DNA of 64,000 nucleotides from Cichorium intybus (lineage: Eukaryota > Streptophyta > Magnoliopsida > Asterales > Asteraceae): the NCBI GenBank assembly GCA_023525715.1, contig CM042012.1, positions 51,331,508 to 51,395,507 of the forward strand, written 5' to 3'. Below are positions 1 to 11,599 of this stretch, piece after piece. Both the position numbers and the translations under genes were made by a program. Below the pieces are notes generated by a model. The model made no database searches and was not told the origin of the DNA. It saw only the letters and a program-made list of their open reading frames with translations. Position 1 is the stretch's first letter. Each line of letters starts with the position of its first letter.

Positions 1-654
<654 letters not shown>

Positions 655-745
655 GTAGGTTCCATTGAGAATGAAAATAAGGTTGAGATCGTGAGAATGA
701 ATATGGGCCACATATTTTATATTGCCGCCCTAGTGCTTTGCATAT

Positions 746-1150
746 ATGATTTTCACCACCACTACCACCTGCACCATCTGCGTCACCACCACCACCACCA
801 CCACCGTTGCCTCCGCCACCACTACCGCTGCCACCGCCACCTCCGCCACCGCCGTCGCCACCGCCACCACCACCGCTACTGCCAACTCTACCACCTCTAT
901 CACAATCTCGACCACCACCGCCGCTACCACCTTTACTACCACCTCCACCACCTACCACCACCCACCACCCACCGCCACCACCACCACCACCTCCATCACC
1001 GCCGCCGCCGCCACCATCACCTTCGTCACCACCCATCTCCACCAACACCACCACCCCACTAACATCGCCGCCACCATCACCACCATTATCGCCACCCTCT
1101 ATCACCATCACCATCATCATCGCCACCGTCTACCACCATTCCGACCACCA
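746..1150 (+). repeat. Imperfect (CCA/CAC)n trinucleotide repeat
   Basis: About 400 bases of degenerate CCA/CCG/ACC triplets. All reading frames give low-complexity His, Pro, Thr or (on the other strand) Gly and Val runs. I regard them as non-coding. A shorter CCA-rich run follows the gypsy LTR at 40050-40140. Confidence 0.95.
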
Positions 1151-1169
1151 CAACCATATTTCAAAAATG

Positions 1170-1290
1170 ATTATTCATATATGTTTATTCATATATGAAT
1201 ATGAATAATCATATATGATTATTCATATATGATATATGAATAATCATATATGAATATGCACATTCATATATGAATAAATCATATACGAAA
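1170..1290. repeat. Array of ATTCATATATGAAT palindromes
   Basis: ATTCATATATGA and its complement recur in alternating orientation several times between 1170 and 1290, and again at 1362-1410. The array can fold into nested hairpins. It lies inside the inverted-repeat element. Confidence 0.85.
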
Positions 1291-1505
1291 AATTAAACCC
1301 ATCACGTCGTCGTAGAACGGCGCGTCAGCGGTGACGCATCTAGTGACCCAGATTCATTCTCGCATTCATATATGAATACACACATTCATATATGAATAAA
1401 TCATATACGAAAAATTAAACCCACCTCGTCGTCGTAGAGCGGCGCGTCAGCGCTAGCGCATCTAACGGCTCAGATTCATTCTCGCATTCTCAACCTCTTT
1501 TCCAT
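1262..1505 (+). repeat. 122-bp tandem duplication
   Basis: The block starting ATTCATATATGAATAAATC at 1262 recurs at 1384 with the same downstream sequence: AAAATTAAACCCA, then CGTCGTCGTAGA, then CGGCGCGTCAGCG, then CAGATTCATTCTCGCATTC. Only scattered substitutions separate the two copies. The second runs into the right inverted repeat of the surrounding element. Confidence 0.85.
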
Positions 1506-1521
1506 TCTCAATGGAACCCTC

Positions 1522-1696
<175 letters not shown>

Positions 1697-1710
1697 CTCA
1701 TGTCCATCTA

Positions 1711-2750
1711 GGCCTAAATGTGCAAAGTAACTAACCAAGCTTAAATGGTCGACGAGATACAAGGTAAACATGACTTTGAAAAACATATATAATAGTCAAT
1801 ATTTTACATCTTTCCGAAATGAAACATTCAAGGCCCACTGGGCTATGCAGTTGAGCCAATGCCTTCGAATAATTTTCTAGAACTTTGCAATATCATTTTC
1901 GTTGACTTAACAATCTAACTAATTTTCGAACCTACAAATATTTATGAGATCAAGGTATTATTATTATCCATGATCCCACTTTTCAACGAAAATAAATCCA
2001 TGTTGATTTTATTACAATATCTAACTTTCTACTTGGTATAGATTATCCTCAAACATATATACTATCAGAATTTAAAGTTGTTACAAGTTTAAAAATGATA
2101 ACTGTGGTATAAAATATAGAAATACCATTGTAAAGAAGGGATCACATTAAAAACCTTGTGAATCTGAAATTGTGCTAAATTATCATAGTTAACGTTTTTC
2201 ATTTAGCAACTGCCCATTTTTACAGTTCGTTTTTAAAGTGGAAATATTTTACTCATGAATCCAACACATATGACTTTGTACGCTAGAAATGTGTAAATGA
2301 TTTTTTTTTTTTAAATTTGACATCATATTTGGCGATAAAAATTGCCATTAAAATTTGATAATCAATTGCTTAATTCATAAGTATGCAACTAAATTGGTAG
2401 TAATATCTTAAAGTTCATCTTATGAAAGCTTCAATTACTAAAACAATTAGACGAACTTCTGCATATTGCGTATAATTAACATTTTATGGTTAAAGTATAT
2501 GCAGCTATATGTAGGGATGAGTGTATGGATCAGAAAAACGAACCGAACCGAACCGGACCGAATTAATCAGAACCAATTTATATAATCAAGTTGGATTTCA
2601 GATTAAATCAGAAAAACCTTGAGTATGTTGGATTTCGGTTTTGGTTCGTGGTCCAATCGGTTTCTGTCCATTCAACATCTGGTGTCTTCAGTCTAGACAA
2701 TTTTTCTTCCTAATTGGCCTCTAATCAAGTTGCGGTCCTATTTTAGTTTG
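1711..2750 (+). repeat. Dispersed duplication, copy A
   Basis: This roughly 1-kb segment is collinear with 4432-5690. Shared landmarks are ACAAGGTAAACATGACTT, TATATAATAGTCAA, the GGCCAATGCCTTCGAATAAT block, TATAAAATATAGAAATACC and GTTGCG(A/G)TCCTA near the end. It carries no open frame. The TAGGGATGAG-type element at its right end is present in both copies, so that insertion predates the duplication. Copy A lacks the SINE found in copy B. Confidence 0.85.
2512..2720 (+). mobile_element. Partial hAT-like non-autonomous element (copy A)
   Basis: Begins TAGGGATGAG like the complete copy at 5463. It continues with the CGAACCGAACCGGACCG-type run and GGTCCAATCGGTTTC. The right terminal repeat seen at 5833 is not found here, so the right end is lost or rearranged. 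Confidence 0.5.
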
Positions 2751-4388
2751 AGTTTCTTGTAATATTTTTGTGGTCCTATTTTTCTTCTTAATTGGCTTCC
2801 TCTATTTATTTATTTTTTTTGCAATATTTATTTGAGGTTCTCTTAATATTTTTGGTAAAGTAAATACGAGAGTAAATATATTTTTAGTCCATTAATATTG
2901 TTGGGTTTTTCAAATTTGTCCCAAAAATTTTTCTCTTGAGGTTTGGGTCTTCATTTATGGTTTTTACAACACTTGTGGTCCTTGTTGTTCCAACTAAAAT
3001 GATTATTAGATTTTGCAAAAATAAGTTATACTCATGGCCTAAAACGTATATGTAGCTTAGCTTCTTTAACTAACCAGATTTTGTGTAATTGTTTTCTAGC
3101 TTTGATTCGTATTAGTGTAAGCTTTGTATTTTTGATATGGGAAAGGTCGTTTATGACATGTCTTCAAGGCTTGCAGACATGTTATAAGCATCAATATTTT
3201 TACAATAATCCAAAATATTAGGCGAATCAGTGCACTATGAGTTTGTTTGAAAAGATATACACGCACAATGATAAAAATGTTAATCAAAGCATAACTTCAA
3301 AAACTATGCAAAAAAGATATATTGGATTAGGGTCTAGACATATACTTTGATTTTCAAGGTACATAGTCTAGCCCGTGAGTTTGGTTAAGAATATAGAACA
3401 ACATTGACTTAATATGTAAAAAATCAAGAAATAACTTGATAAGACATTAAAAAATACAGATCGTGAATCACAAAATGTGTGGATACGTTTTCTATAAGCA
3501 AGAATGAAGAAATTTAGGAGATGATATGTATAATTTATCTTATATGTTGTCACATTGTTTGAAAATCGATTGCAACAAGCTTCCTATATAAAATGGTGCA
3601 ATCAATAATAAAGTTTTGAGAGATTTTGATAGTGATTTGCGAGATAGGTGGTTGAAAAAGAGAACTTCGATTAAATACGTCGGTAAATTCAATATTCAGG
3701 TTAGGCTCTCAAATTTTCGAGGGAATTCATATTTCTCAACCCTACCAACACACTTGTCATATAGGTGTTACCTTAGTTTTTCTCTCTCCTCTCATTTTTA
3801 TTTTTCCTAACTCGCAACACAAGAAACTTATCTTTATCAACCCGCTCCCGGTGTATAAGTACTAAAGCATAATGTACAAGCCGAGGGAATGGGTTGGGAG
3901 AGTTCATGAAACCGCATGCCATCTATCATTCACCATCTTTTACGTGGCAGGCGGAGGTACCGTTCCGATCTTCCGCGATCTAACGTCCACTCCGTGCGGC
4001 CTTATGCATGGTCATTTATTTATAAATATTAAATAATATCAAATAATGATAGACCCATGGGGTTTTTTACTGTCTTTTTTGTGATTAGCCCTTTGCAATA
4101 TTGTCCGTATGGAACATTATTATTTTTAGAGCTAGGGTTCTATGAAATTGTTGATCTCCACTTATAAATGACATATTGGGTTCATTGGTGCCATTAATAA
4201 TAGGAGTGTCGTTGTTTTTGTTTATTTGGAGCTCAGGTACACCATTTTATGGATCTTATACCACTTTTAGAAAAAACAAAACTTTGGGGATGATTTTACT
4301 AATATCTAGATTATTAGGGATTAGAAGTGTATTTATTATCTTACTTGATTTATGTTGTTAGCGACGGATGTGGAATGATATTCTTTAC
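2751..4388. other. AT-rich intergenic DNA
   Basis: Only short open frames of 60-64 codons without recognisable motifs. A GC-richer patch at about 3840-4010 stands out from its surroundings, but I recognise no gene in it. Confidence 0.5.
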
Positions 4389-4392
4389 AAAG

Positions 4393-4395
<3 letters not shown>

Positions 4396-4425
<30 letters not shown>
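4396..4425 (+). repeat. Poly(T) tract
   Basis: About 30 uninterrupted T bases at the left border of duplication copy B. It may be the reversed poly(A) tail of a retroposed sequence whose body I cannot identify. Confidence 0.8.
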
Positions 4426-4428
<3 letters not shown>

Positions 4429-4431
4429 GAA

Positions 4432-4575
4432 TGTGCGAAGTAAATAACTGAGCTAAGTTGGGGCTAGCTCACTTGGCTAACAAGGTGATTACTAACAAGG
4501 AGGTCATGGGTTCAAACCCTGGCACTAACATAACAAGGAGTAGTTTAGGAGTAGGAGTAGGATAGATTTGCCGTT

Positions 4576-4608
<33 letters not shown>

Positions 4609-5690
4609 AACCGAGCTTAAATATTAAAGGCCTATTTATAGTGGTCGACAACTCGACATACAAGGTAAACATGACTTGCAAAAGATATATAATAGTCAAC
4701 ATTTTATATCTTTCCTAAATGAGACATTAAAGGCCTTAGCGTCACTGGGCTAGGCGGTTGGGCCAATGCCTTCGAATAATTTTTTAGCATGTTTACAGAA
4801 CTTTGCAATATCATTTTCATAGACTTAACAATCTAATTGATTTTCGAAGCTACAAATATTTATGAGATCAATGTATTATTGTTATCCATGATCCCACAAT
4901 ATCTAACTTTCTACTTGCTATGGATTATCCTCAAACATATATACTATCAGAATTTAAAGTTGTTTCAAGTTTGAAAATGAGTAACTGTGGTATAAAATAT
5001 AGAAATACCATTGTAAAGAAAGGATCACATTAAAAACCTTGTGAATATGAAAATGGGCAAAATTATCATAGTTAATGTTTTTCATTTAGCAACTGCCCAA
5101 TCTTACAAGTATAATATTTATTTTACATTTATACAAATGAAATTCTTATCGATAGATTATTATCATAAAAATTTGACAATTCGTTATTTAAAGGGGAAAT
5201 ATTTTACTCATGAACCAACACATATGACTTTGTACGCTAAAAATGTGTAAATGATTTTTTTTTTAATTTGACATCATATTTGGCGATAAAAATTGCCATT
5301 AAAATTTGATAATTAATTGCTCAATACATAAGTATGTAACTAAATTGATAGTAATATGTTAAAGATCATCCTATGAAAGCTTCAATTACTAAAACAATTA
5401 GACGAACTTCTGCATATTGCGTATAATCAACATTTTATAGTTAAAGTATATGCAACTGTGTATAGGGATGAGCGTATGACCCAGAAAAATGAACTGAATC
5501 GAACTGGACCGGATTAAATCAAAACCAGTTTATATAACATGGTTCGGTGTCGGTACTTGAGTGTGTTGGATTTCGGTTTTGGTCCGTGGTCCAATCGGTT
5601 TCGGTCCATTCGGCTTGTGGTTTCTTCATTCTAGACAAATTTTCTTCCTAATTGGCTTCTAATCAAGTTGCGATCCTACTTTGATTTGAT
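4432..5690 (+). repeat. Dispersed duplication, copy B
   Basis: Collinear with 1711-2750. It is interrupted at 4457-4606 by a SINE and also carries a short extra stretch near 4620 (AAAGGCCTATTTATAGTGG). From GTCGACAACTCG onward it tracks copy A through TTGCGATCCTAC. The SINE lies inside a segment that is continuous in copy A, which gives an empty-site comparison within this window. Confidence 0.85.
4457..4606 (+). mobile_element. tRNA-derived SINE with poly(A) tail
   Basis: The 5' part has RNA polymerase III internal promoter boxes: an A-box-like GGCTAGCTCACTTGG (about 4462-4476) and a B-box GGTTCAAACCC (4509-4519), spaced as in tRNA genes and plant SINEs. A short tRNA-unrelated body (TAGTTTAGGAGTAGGAGTAGG) follows, then about 30 A bases at 4577-4606. 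The flanks are imperfect direct repeats, AATAACTGAGCTAA (left) and ACTAACCGAGCTTAA (right). The homologous segment in duplication copy A has a single uninterrupted copy of this site, ACTAACCAAGCTTAA. No protein is encoded; SINEs depend on LINE machinery. Confidence 0.85.
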
Positions 5691-5833
5691 CCAGAAGAAC
5701 CAAACTAAAACCGTAACTGAAATGAGACCATATACCCCTAATCGATTCAGTCATCGGTTTGTAGCAAGTGCAATTTCAGTTTGGTCGTATTTTATATCGG
5801 TTTGGTTCGGCCTGTGGACCATGTTCATCCCTA
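5463..5833. mobile_element. hAT-like non-autonomous element with TAGGGATG termini
   Basis: Starts TAGGGATGAGCGTATG and ends CATGTTCATCCCTA, the reverse complement of TAGGGATGAACATG. This gives imperfect terminal inverted repeats of about 15 bases. The interior is rich in CGGTTTNGGTC-type repeats in both orientations, common in plant hAT-type MITEs. The 8 bases before copy A (GCTATATG) and after this copy (TATATATG) agree at 6 of 8, which weakly suggests an 8-bp target duplication. The 63-codon open frame inside has no recognisable motif. Confidence 0.6.
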
Positions 5834-6878
5834 TATATATGTTATTAAGAAGTAACTAAGTCAACCCATTAACTTTAAAAGAATTATTTTTACACTAAAT
5901 TTGAAAACTTATGTTATACATTGTGATTGTCTTCAAACATATGATTAGATAGACATCTATTACAAAAATAGAGTATAAGTTGAAGAGTTATCCATAATAT
6001 TATAATAGAGGCAAAAATACTTCAGCAATATTAATTTGAAACTTCCTTTTCGGCTTCTATTTCACTTAATAAATAACTCCATCATTATTCTAATTTTTAT
6101 GTTAAATCTTCAATTTTTAACTTAAATACTTAATTTATTATTTAACTTGGATATAAGCATTATATTTTTAATGCTACCATTTTCTAACTATTAATATAAT
6201 ATACATAATTTATTAATTAAAATATGACGTTAAATTAAAAACATAAATAAAATTATCAAATGAACTATAGAAAATTTGTCCAATTACTACTATTAATATA
6301 GATAAAAAATTTAAGTATATTATTAAATATTAAATCTAGACTGACACGTCAAGTTAATAAAATCTTGGTCATAAGTTATTTTTATTAACAATGAAATTGA
6401 AAAAAAAACATGGAGTTTTAATTAATTATAAAAAAAAAGTTATAAACAACATAAAACTAAAAACAATATTACATTATATTGAAAATGATTATTGATATTT
6501 GAAATAATAATCATAATTGAAATTAAAAATGGTCAAACATCTATGGACAACTCATTTTGTTGGTAATTGTTATCATGGTATGAAATTAATAAATGCAAGA
6601 AATAGCAACACATTTTACTTATTTATTTATTATAGCACCCCATTTTCTTTTCTTTCTATTACAACATCGTATTTCGAACAATATACTCAATTATGGTATT
6701 GCCATCAAAATTAGTAAACAATTTTAAGTGCTATAATTAGATTTTATTGTCAAATTATAATGTCCTAATTACAAAAAAAAAATGTTATTTCTTGGGTAGA
6801 TTTTTCAAAGAAAGTACAATGTTATCATTGGGCAGATTGTTTTTAGTAAAATTCCTTCATAAGGAAAATGCTAAATTA
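5834..6878. other. AT-rich intergenic DNA
   Basis: Very AT-rich with poly(A) and poly(T) runs. No gene, RNA or clear repeat structure seen. Confidence 0.5.
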
Positions 6879-7230
6879 CAAATTTGGTCCCTATGTTTAA
6901 TTGCTTTTTGTTTAGGTCTAAAAGTAATCTTTATGCAATTTTGGTTCTATTTCATGCTTTTGGTCCCTGTGATTCATGACATTAAGAATTGACATTTGAA
7001 TCTTTAGAAACGAACATTCGACCTCCTCTTTGGTATTTTATAATAGTATTGTGAATAAATGACAAATGTGGTCCTATGTTTAATTATTTCTTTGGGTTAG
7101 GTCCAAAAAGTAACATTTGTTGCAATTTTGGTCCATATATCATGGTTTCTAATGCTGTTGTTCCATATGACTCACGTTTTAGAAGTCGTCTATGTTGAAA
7201 TCGTTATTTTATACAAATGCATATTTAGAC
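6879..7230 (+). repeat. Tandem repeat of about 184 bp (GGTCC-TATGTTTAATT)
   Basis: AAATTTGGTCCCTATGTTTAATT at about 6879 recurs as AAATGTGGTCCTATGTTTAATT at 7063. Shared followers are TTAGGTC, TGCAATTTTGG and CATGNTTTTGG-like blocks. The copies are diverged, which points to an old duplication of a dispersed plant repeat. The rest of 7230-7690 is AT-rich without a recognised feature. Confidence 0.6.
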
Positions 7231-7694
7231 ATTAGTATATTAAGAATTCACACATTCATTATCATGCTAATATTTTGGTCATTTATATAAAGTAGAGGGC
7301 AATTTAGTAATTTTATAAAATATGAATTGACTATTTCATAATAACCAACTTTATTATAATTAAACTTTGTTTCAATCTATGGAAATGAAATAGCCTTAAA
7401 ATGAGTAGATATTTTGGTACATAATTATGCTTCATATTTTTGGACTTTGTATGACCAATTTCAAATAGGGGTAATGTAGTAAATTCATATTAAGATAATT
7501 GGTTATTAGAAGAGGGGTATTTTGGTAATAGCACATAATGAGACAAATCCTTTTGAGAGGATGGTATTTTTGTGATTTTAGAGAAAAAGAAACAAGTTAT
7601 GTGTCAAGGGGGTAGTATGGTAATTTCACAAATGTAAGCATGCTCATATATTTCATATTAGTGGGTGTATGTTGCGGTAACAATTCTGACAACG

Positions 7695-7921
7695 TGTGAA
7701 AGAGAAAGAGAGAGATATCGTAGGTCAGAGAGAGCGAGAGAGTGTGAGGGGGCGTAGGTGAGAGGAGAGAGAACAGGCCACAGAGAGGTGACCCCAACCT
7801 ATCAGACCACCTTAGTATTTTGTGTTATTCTCTATTTGTACAGGGGTGTTTTGTGTAACTTATTCTTTTAGTTATTGTTTGCCTCTTTGCCTAATTGGGG
7901 CATTCAAGAGTCTTTCACTCA
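7695..7921 (+). repeat. 5' LTR of copia A
   Basis: TG...CA segment with a GA-rich first half. The 3' border is fixed by the adjoining TGGTATCAG primer-binding site. The 5' border rests on the TGTG start and the CAACG flank and is less certain. Confidence 0.6.
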
Positions 7922-8000
7922 TGGTATCAGTGGCCTAAACCGATCCTTTCCTCTCCTTTCGTTCTCTCTTACATATCTCTCAATTCTCCTTCTCCTCCCC

Positions 8001-8590
8001 ATGGTCGACTCATCTTCCTCTGATTCCCTCCTCCCCATGAACACAGTCTTGCATCTCATCTCCAATCGACTCACATATTCAAATTGCCTACTGTGAAAAA
8101 ATCAACTTCTATCGCTTCCCTCTTATCAAAAACTGTTGCCCCTCGTTGATGGCACATCCCCTGCGCCACCGTCTAAAATTGTCACCGATGGGAAGTCGGC
8201 TCTGAACCCTGTTTCGTTGTCTGGCTGTTCTTCTCCAAGCTTCGCTTTTCGAAGAGGCGTTCTCTTAAATCGTCGGCCTCTCTACAGCTCGTGACATCTG
8301 GCTTGCTTTGGAGGCCGCCTACAACAACTCCTCCATTGAGCGTATTCAAAAATTACGTGATCAACTTCGACAAGTATCAAAGGGTTCGTCTTCTGTGTCT
8401 TAGTTTGGTCGCAAATTCCGGTCCATCTATGATCAGTTATTGGCCATTGGCCACCCCGTTGAGGATTTTGACAAAGTGCATTGGTTCCTGTGCAGTCTTG
8501 GTGCTCCATTGGAGACCTTTTCCACTGCCGTCAGATCCTCGCGCGCTCCTCTCAAATTCCGTGATCTTCTTCTGGCCACGACTGGTACGT
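8001..8590 (+). pseudogene. Copia Gag remnant
   Basis: The reading frame opens at the ATG at 8001 (MVDSSSSDSLLPMNTVLHL). An in-frame TGA interrupts it at 8094-8096, and it resumes with KLLPLVDGTSPAPPSK. The frame shifts between about 8225 and 8290. It then gives ARDIWLALEAAYNNSS and, after another stop, FGRKFRSIYDQLLAIGHP through APLETFSTAV, the conserved core of plant copia Gag (UBN2 family). No zinc knuckle follows: the sequence passes straight into protease, so Gag's C-terminus is deleted. It cannot make a functional capsid. Confidence 0.8.
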
Positions 8591-10140
8591 TGATTCGGGT
8601 GCAACTGACCACATGTCTTCATCCGCCTCATCCGTCACTAATCTGACTCCGTTTTCTGGTCCCAACAAGGTTTTCTTTGGCAATGGTACGACTTTTCCCA
8701 TTTAACATATTGGGCACACCTCTTTAAATGGAGATATCCAACTTCGAGATGTGTTAACTAAAAACCTTTTATCTGTTAGTAAATTGACATACGACAATTA
8801 TTCGGATGTTTTATTTTCTCATCCTAATTTCTACATTCAGGACCGAAAGACGAAGCAGGTTCTAGCCCAGGGTCGATGTAACCGTGGTCTCTATGTGCTC
8901 TCTACCAGTCCGCAAGTGTTTTTTTTGCCTCTACCAGATCCTCGTTAAAGGCCTCTTTTGAACTTTGGCTCGCTCGTTTAGGGCACCTGTCCTACGACAC
9001 TATTTCACTTTTAAATAAAACGGGCCAGTTGTGGATACCTCTATTTTACCCAAACCATTTTTGTGCTCCTTTTGTCAGATGGCCAAAGTCCATCGGTTAC
9101 CTTTTGTAAACAATGACAAACATGCTTTAAACGTATTAGATCTTATTCATTGTGACTTGTGGGGTCCATCCCCGGTATGCTCGGTCGATTCGTATCGTTA
9201 TTATGTTTCATTTGTGGATGACTATTCTTGATTTACGTGGTTTTACCAACTAAAAACCAAGTCCAGTTTTGCTGTTGTGTTGGACGTGTTTCTTAAATTT
9301 GTCCAAACCCAATTTAACACCAAAGTAAAGGTTTTTCAAAATGACAACGGCCCCGAATTCCTTAACCGCAATGTATGGTCTTTACTTGATAATAATGGTA
9401 CGTTCCACCGTGTTTCATGCCCTTACACACTGCAACAAAACGGTCAGATAGAACGAAAGCATAGACACGTTGTCGAAACTAGTCTTGCAATGTTGTTTAA
9501 TGGACATATTTCCCCGACTTATTGGGTTCACGCTTTCAGCTCCGCCGTCTATATCATAAATCGTCCACCATCATAGGTGTTGGAAAATCGCTTACCGTTT
9601 GAGCTGCTCTTCCAAACACCACCGTCCTATGCTCACTTTCGACCATTTGGGTGTCGGGTCTACCGGTATTTACGGGACTATGCAGACCACAAACTGTCTA
9701 CACGTAGCCTTCCTTGTGTTTTCTTCAGTTATTTATCTCAATATAAAGGTTTCCAGTGTCTTGAGCCATCTACGTCTCGTATTTTCATCTCTCGGCATGC
9801 TCTATTTGATGAACTGTCATTTCCATTCATTATTGAGACTAACCAAACCCCGGTACATATGCTCGCACTATCCAAATTTATGGATAAGGGCTTTGATGCT
9901 CCTGTTTTGCAGTCATCCATGCCGCCTCCTGTCTCCGATCTGGCACCGTCTCCACCTTTTCCAAAGTGTTGTTCTTGTGACGATGCTTCCGTGCCTTCCG
10001 TTGCTCCCGCTTCTGAACCTATGGCCTCTACTGACCTCACACATGATGCCAGCCATGATGGGTCAGGAAATTCGAGAGTCTTTCACTCACAACCCCTCCC
10101 CGTCGTCGGTATGGCTGAAGTTCGAGATCGAGAGCCCTGA
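8577..10140 (+). pseudogene. Copia protease-integrase remnant
   Basis: The aspartic protease motif WYVDSGATDHM (D-S-G-A at 8592-8603) is directly joined to the Gag remnant. The GAG-pre-integrase region LLSVSKLTYDNYSDVLF and GLYVLST follows. The integrase has the CSFCQMAKVHRLPF zinc region, the first catalytic Asp in HCDLWGP, the second in FQNDNGPEF and the Glu in QIERKHRHV. The tail SYAHFRPFGCRVYRYL is the usual integrase C-terminal segment. Stops at about 9229 and 9574 and at least one frameshift near 9000 break it. Reverse transcriptase and RNase H are absent. Confidence 0.85.
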
Positions 10141-10501
10141 TGGAGCTTCAAGATGATGCATGACCGTGAGCGGGTGTGTGTGGGGCATTTGTTGGTTGAT
10201 TTCCGCGTTTTTCAACACAATCTGATCATTTCTTTGAACCCCAGTGAAGAAGAGGTAACGAGGAGGACAAGTTGGGGCTGCCTTGGGAAGTATCCGGTGA
10301 CCTTACTAGTGGTTCAAACAAATGGAGAACCTCATTTTTGCTCATTAAAGGGAACCGAATGAAGAAAGAGTGGTGGAGTTTCTGGTTGACAAGGATCTAC
10401 AGAATAGGTGGTTGTATCAAAGTCTAGTCGACCACATTAAATAGAGATTGAAGGCGAGGAAGAGAACCAGAATGGTGGAGAAACAGAGTTAGGGAGAGAT
10501 G
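10090..10501. other. Host segment left of copia B
   Basis: GC-richer than the flanks. If the copia B and 13356 insertions are removed, this stretch joins 12941-13355 and then 31899 onward into one locus. It has short open frames (for example 10153-10362, 69 codons) but no motif I recognise. It could be remnant genic DNA or a decayed element. Confidence 0.4.
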
Positions 10502-10825
10502 TGTGGGTGAAAACCCTTTGTTATGTAACTCTACTATTAGGAAAGTGATAAAATAAAGAAAGGAACACCAGGCTTTTGGGGCCAAAACTACAGCCTTCTG
10601 ATTAATCTTCAAAAAAAAAAAAACAGAGCAATCTTAAGTTTACATTTATGTGAGTGAAAATGCTAAAAACTAGGAAGAATGAACTGACTAATAATCTATT
10701 CTAGCTGAAATAAAAGAAATAATGGCCACAGGGCCTTGATTCAGTCAATGCTATGGAAAACACATAAACAACCAAAAGAAACTGGGCTTGACTAATTCTG
10801 GATTAAACCAAAATTCAGCCCAACA
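10502..10825 (-). repeat. 3' LTR of copia B
   Basis: 324 bp, TGTGGGTGAAAACCC to GTTCAGCCCAACA-type ends on the plus strand, matching 12616-12935 with scattered substitutions and small A-run length changes. The TSD base G at 10501 precedes it. Confidence 0.95.
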
Positions 10826-11590
10826 CTCGCCCCTCTAATCCAGAACCTGATAAGTCTTCCATCTTCAGCAACTTTCGCATCTCCAAGTAACTCAGTCCCC
10901 AAGTGTACCAATTTTTCACTACGATCATCGAGTTTGTACATGTGACCCCGTAATATTTTTGCATGTGATGTACATCCAAACACACGAACGTGGTCTATGC
11001 TGGGTTTACGCCCGGACCATGCTTCGTAAGGGGTCTTATCGTCTAGTGCCTTCGTTGTAACTCGATTCAACAAGTACACTGCATGGCGTATGGCTTCACC
11101 CCACAACACCTCTGGTACCTGCATTGATTTCAACAAATACCTCGCCATTTCAATTAGGGTGCGGTTCCATCTCTCCACGACACCGTTTTGTTGTGGGGAA
11201 TACGGTTGTCGTGTATTGACGTCTTAACCCCGTTTCTTCACAGTACGACTCGAATTATTTAGATGTGAACTCTCCTCCACGGTCAGTTCGTAGAACTTTC
11301 ACTTTTTCACCTGTTTCATTTTCCACTAAGATGCAAAATTTGCGAAAAACATCAAGGGCCTCGTCTTTCGTCTTTAGTAAATAAATCCACATTACACGGG
11401 TGTATTGATCTACCAGAAGGAAAAAGTAGTGATTACCGTTTGGTGTAGGAGGTGAGATGGGGCCGCAGAGATCGCCATATATCAATGCCAATTTTGTATC
11501 TGCCGTATATGAGGTATGCGACGTGTATGGGCTTCGAGTTTGTTTCCCCACAAGGCAGCCACTGCATAACTTAGTGGGCTGATCCAAGCT
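10792..11590 (-). pseudogene. Copia B integrase remnant
   Basis: Reading on the minus strand from 11587: the pre-integrase/zinc segment PTKLCSGCLVGKQTRSPY, first catalytic Asp in YGDLCGP, second in RTDRGGEF. After a frame break near 11220-11254 it resumes as MERWNRTLIEMARYLLKSMQ with the conserved VERWNRTL-type glutamate region, then VPEVLWGEAIRHAVYLLNR and KPSIDHVRVFGC. The last codons run into the 3' LTR. This matches a Tork/TNT1-type integrase without its polymerase. Confidence 0.85.
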
Positions 11591-11599
11591 TGGTCACCC

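Larger units (their letters stand above)
7695..10089 (+). mobile_element. Decayed, 3'-deleted Ty1/copia element A
   Basis: A 5' LTR of about 227 bp (7695-7921) ends ACTCA and is followed directly by the primer-binding site TGGTATCAGTGGCC (7922-7935). Gag, protease and integrase remnants follow in order. Coding similarity ends near 10070, where 19 bases (10071-10089) match the last 19 bases of the 5' LTR with one mismatch. One deletion therefore removed reverse transcriptase, RNase H and nearly all of the 3' LTR. The flanks CAACG (7690-7694) and CAACC (10090-10094) agree at 4 of 5 and may be the TSD. Confidence 0.75.

Noticed and set aside
3840..4010. Organellar DNA insert suggested by a GC-richer patch
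   Set aside because: I see no chloroplast or mitochondrial gene sequence in it.
4461..4520. tRNA gene
   Set aside because: A and B boxes are present but there is no acceptor-stem pairing or anticodon arm, and a poly(A) tail and direct repeats follow. It is a SINE.
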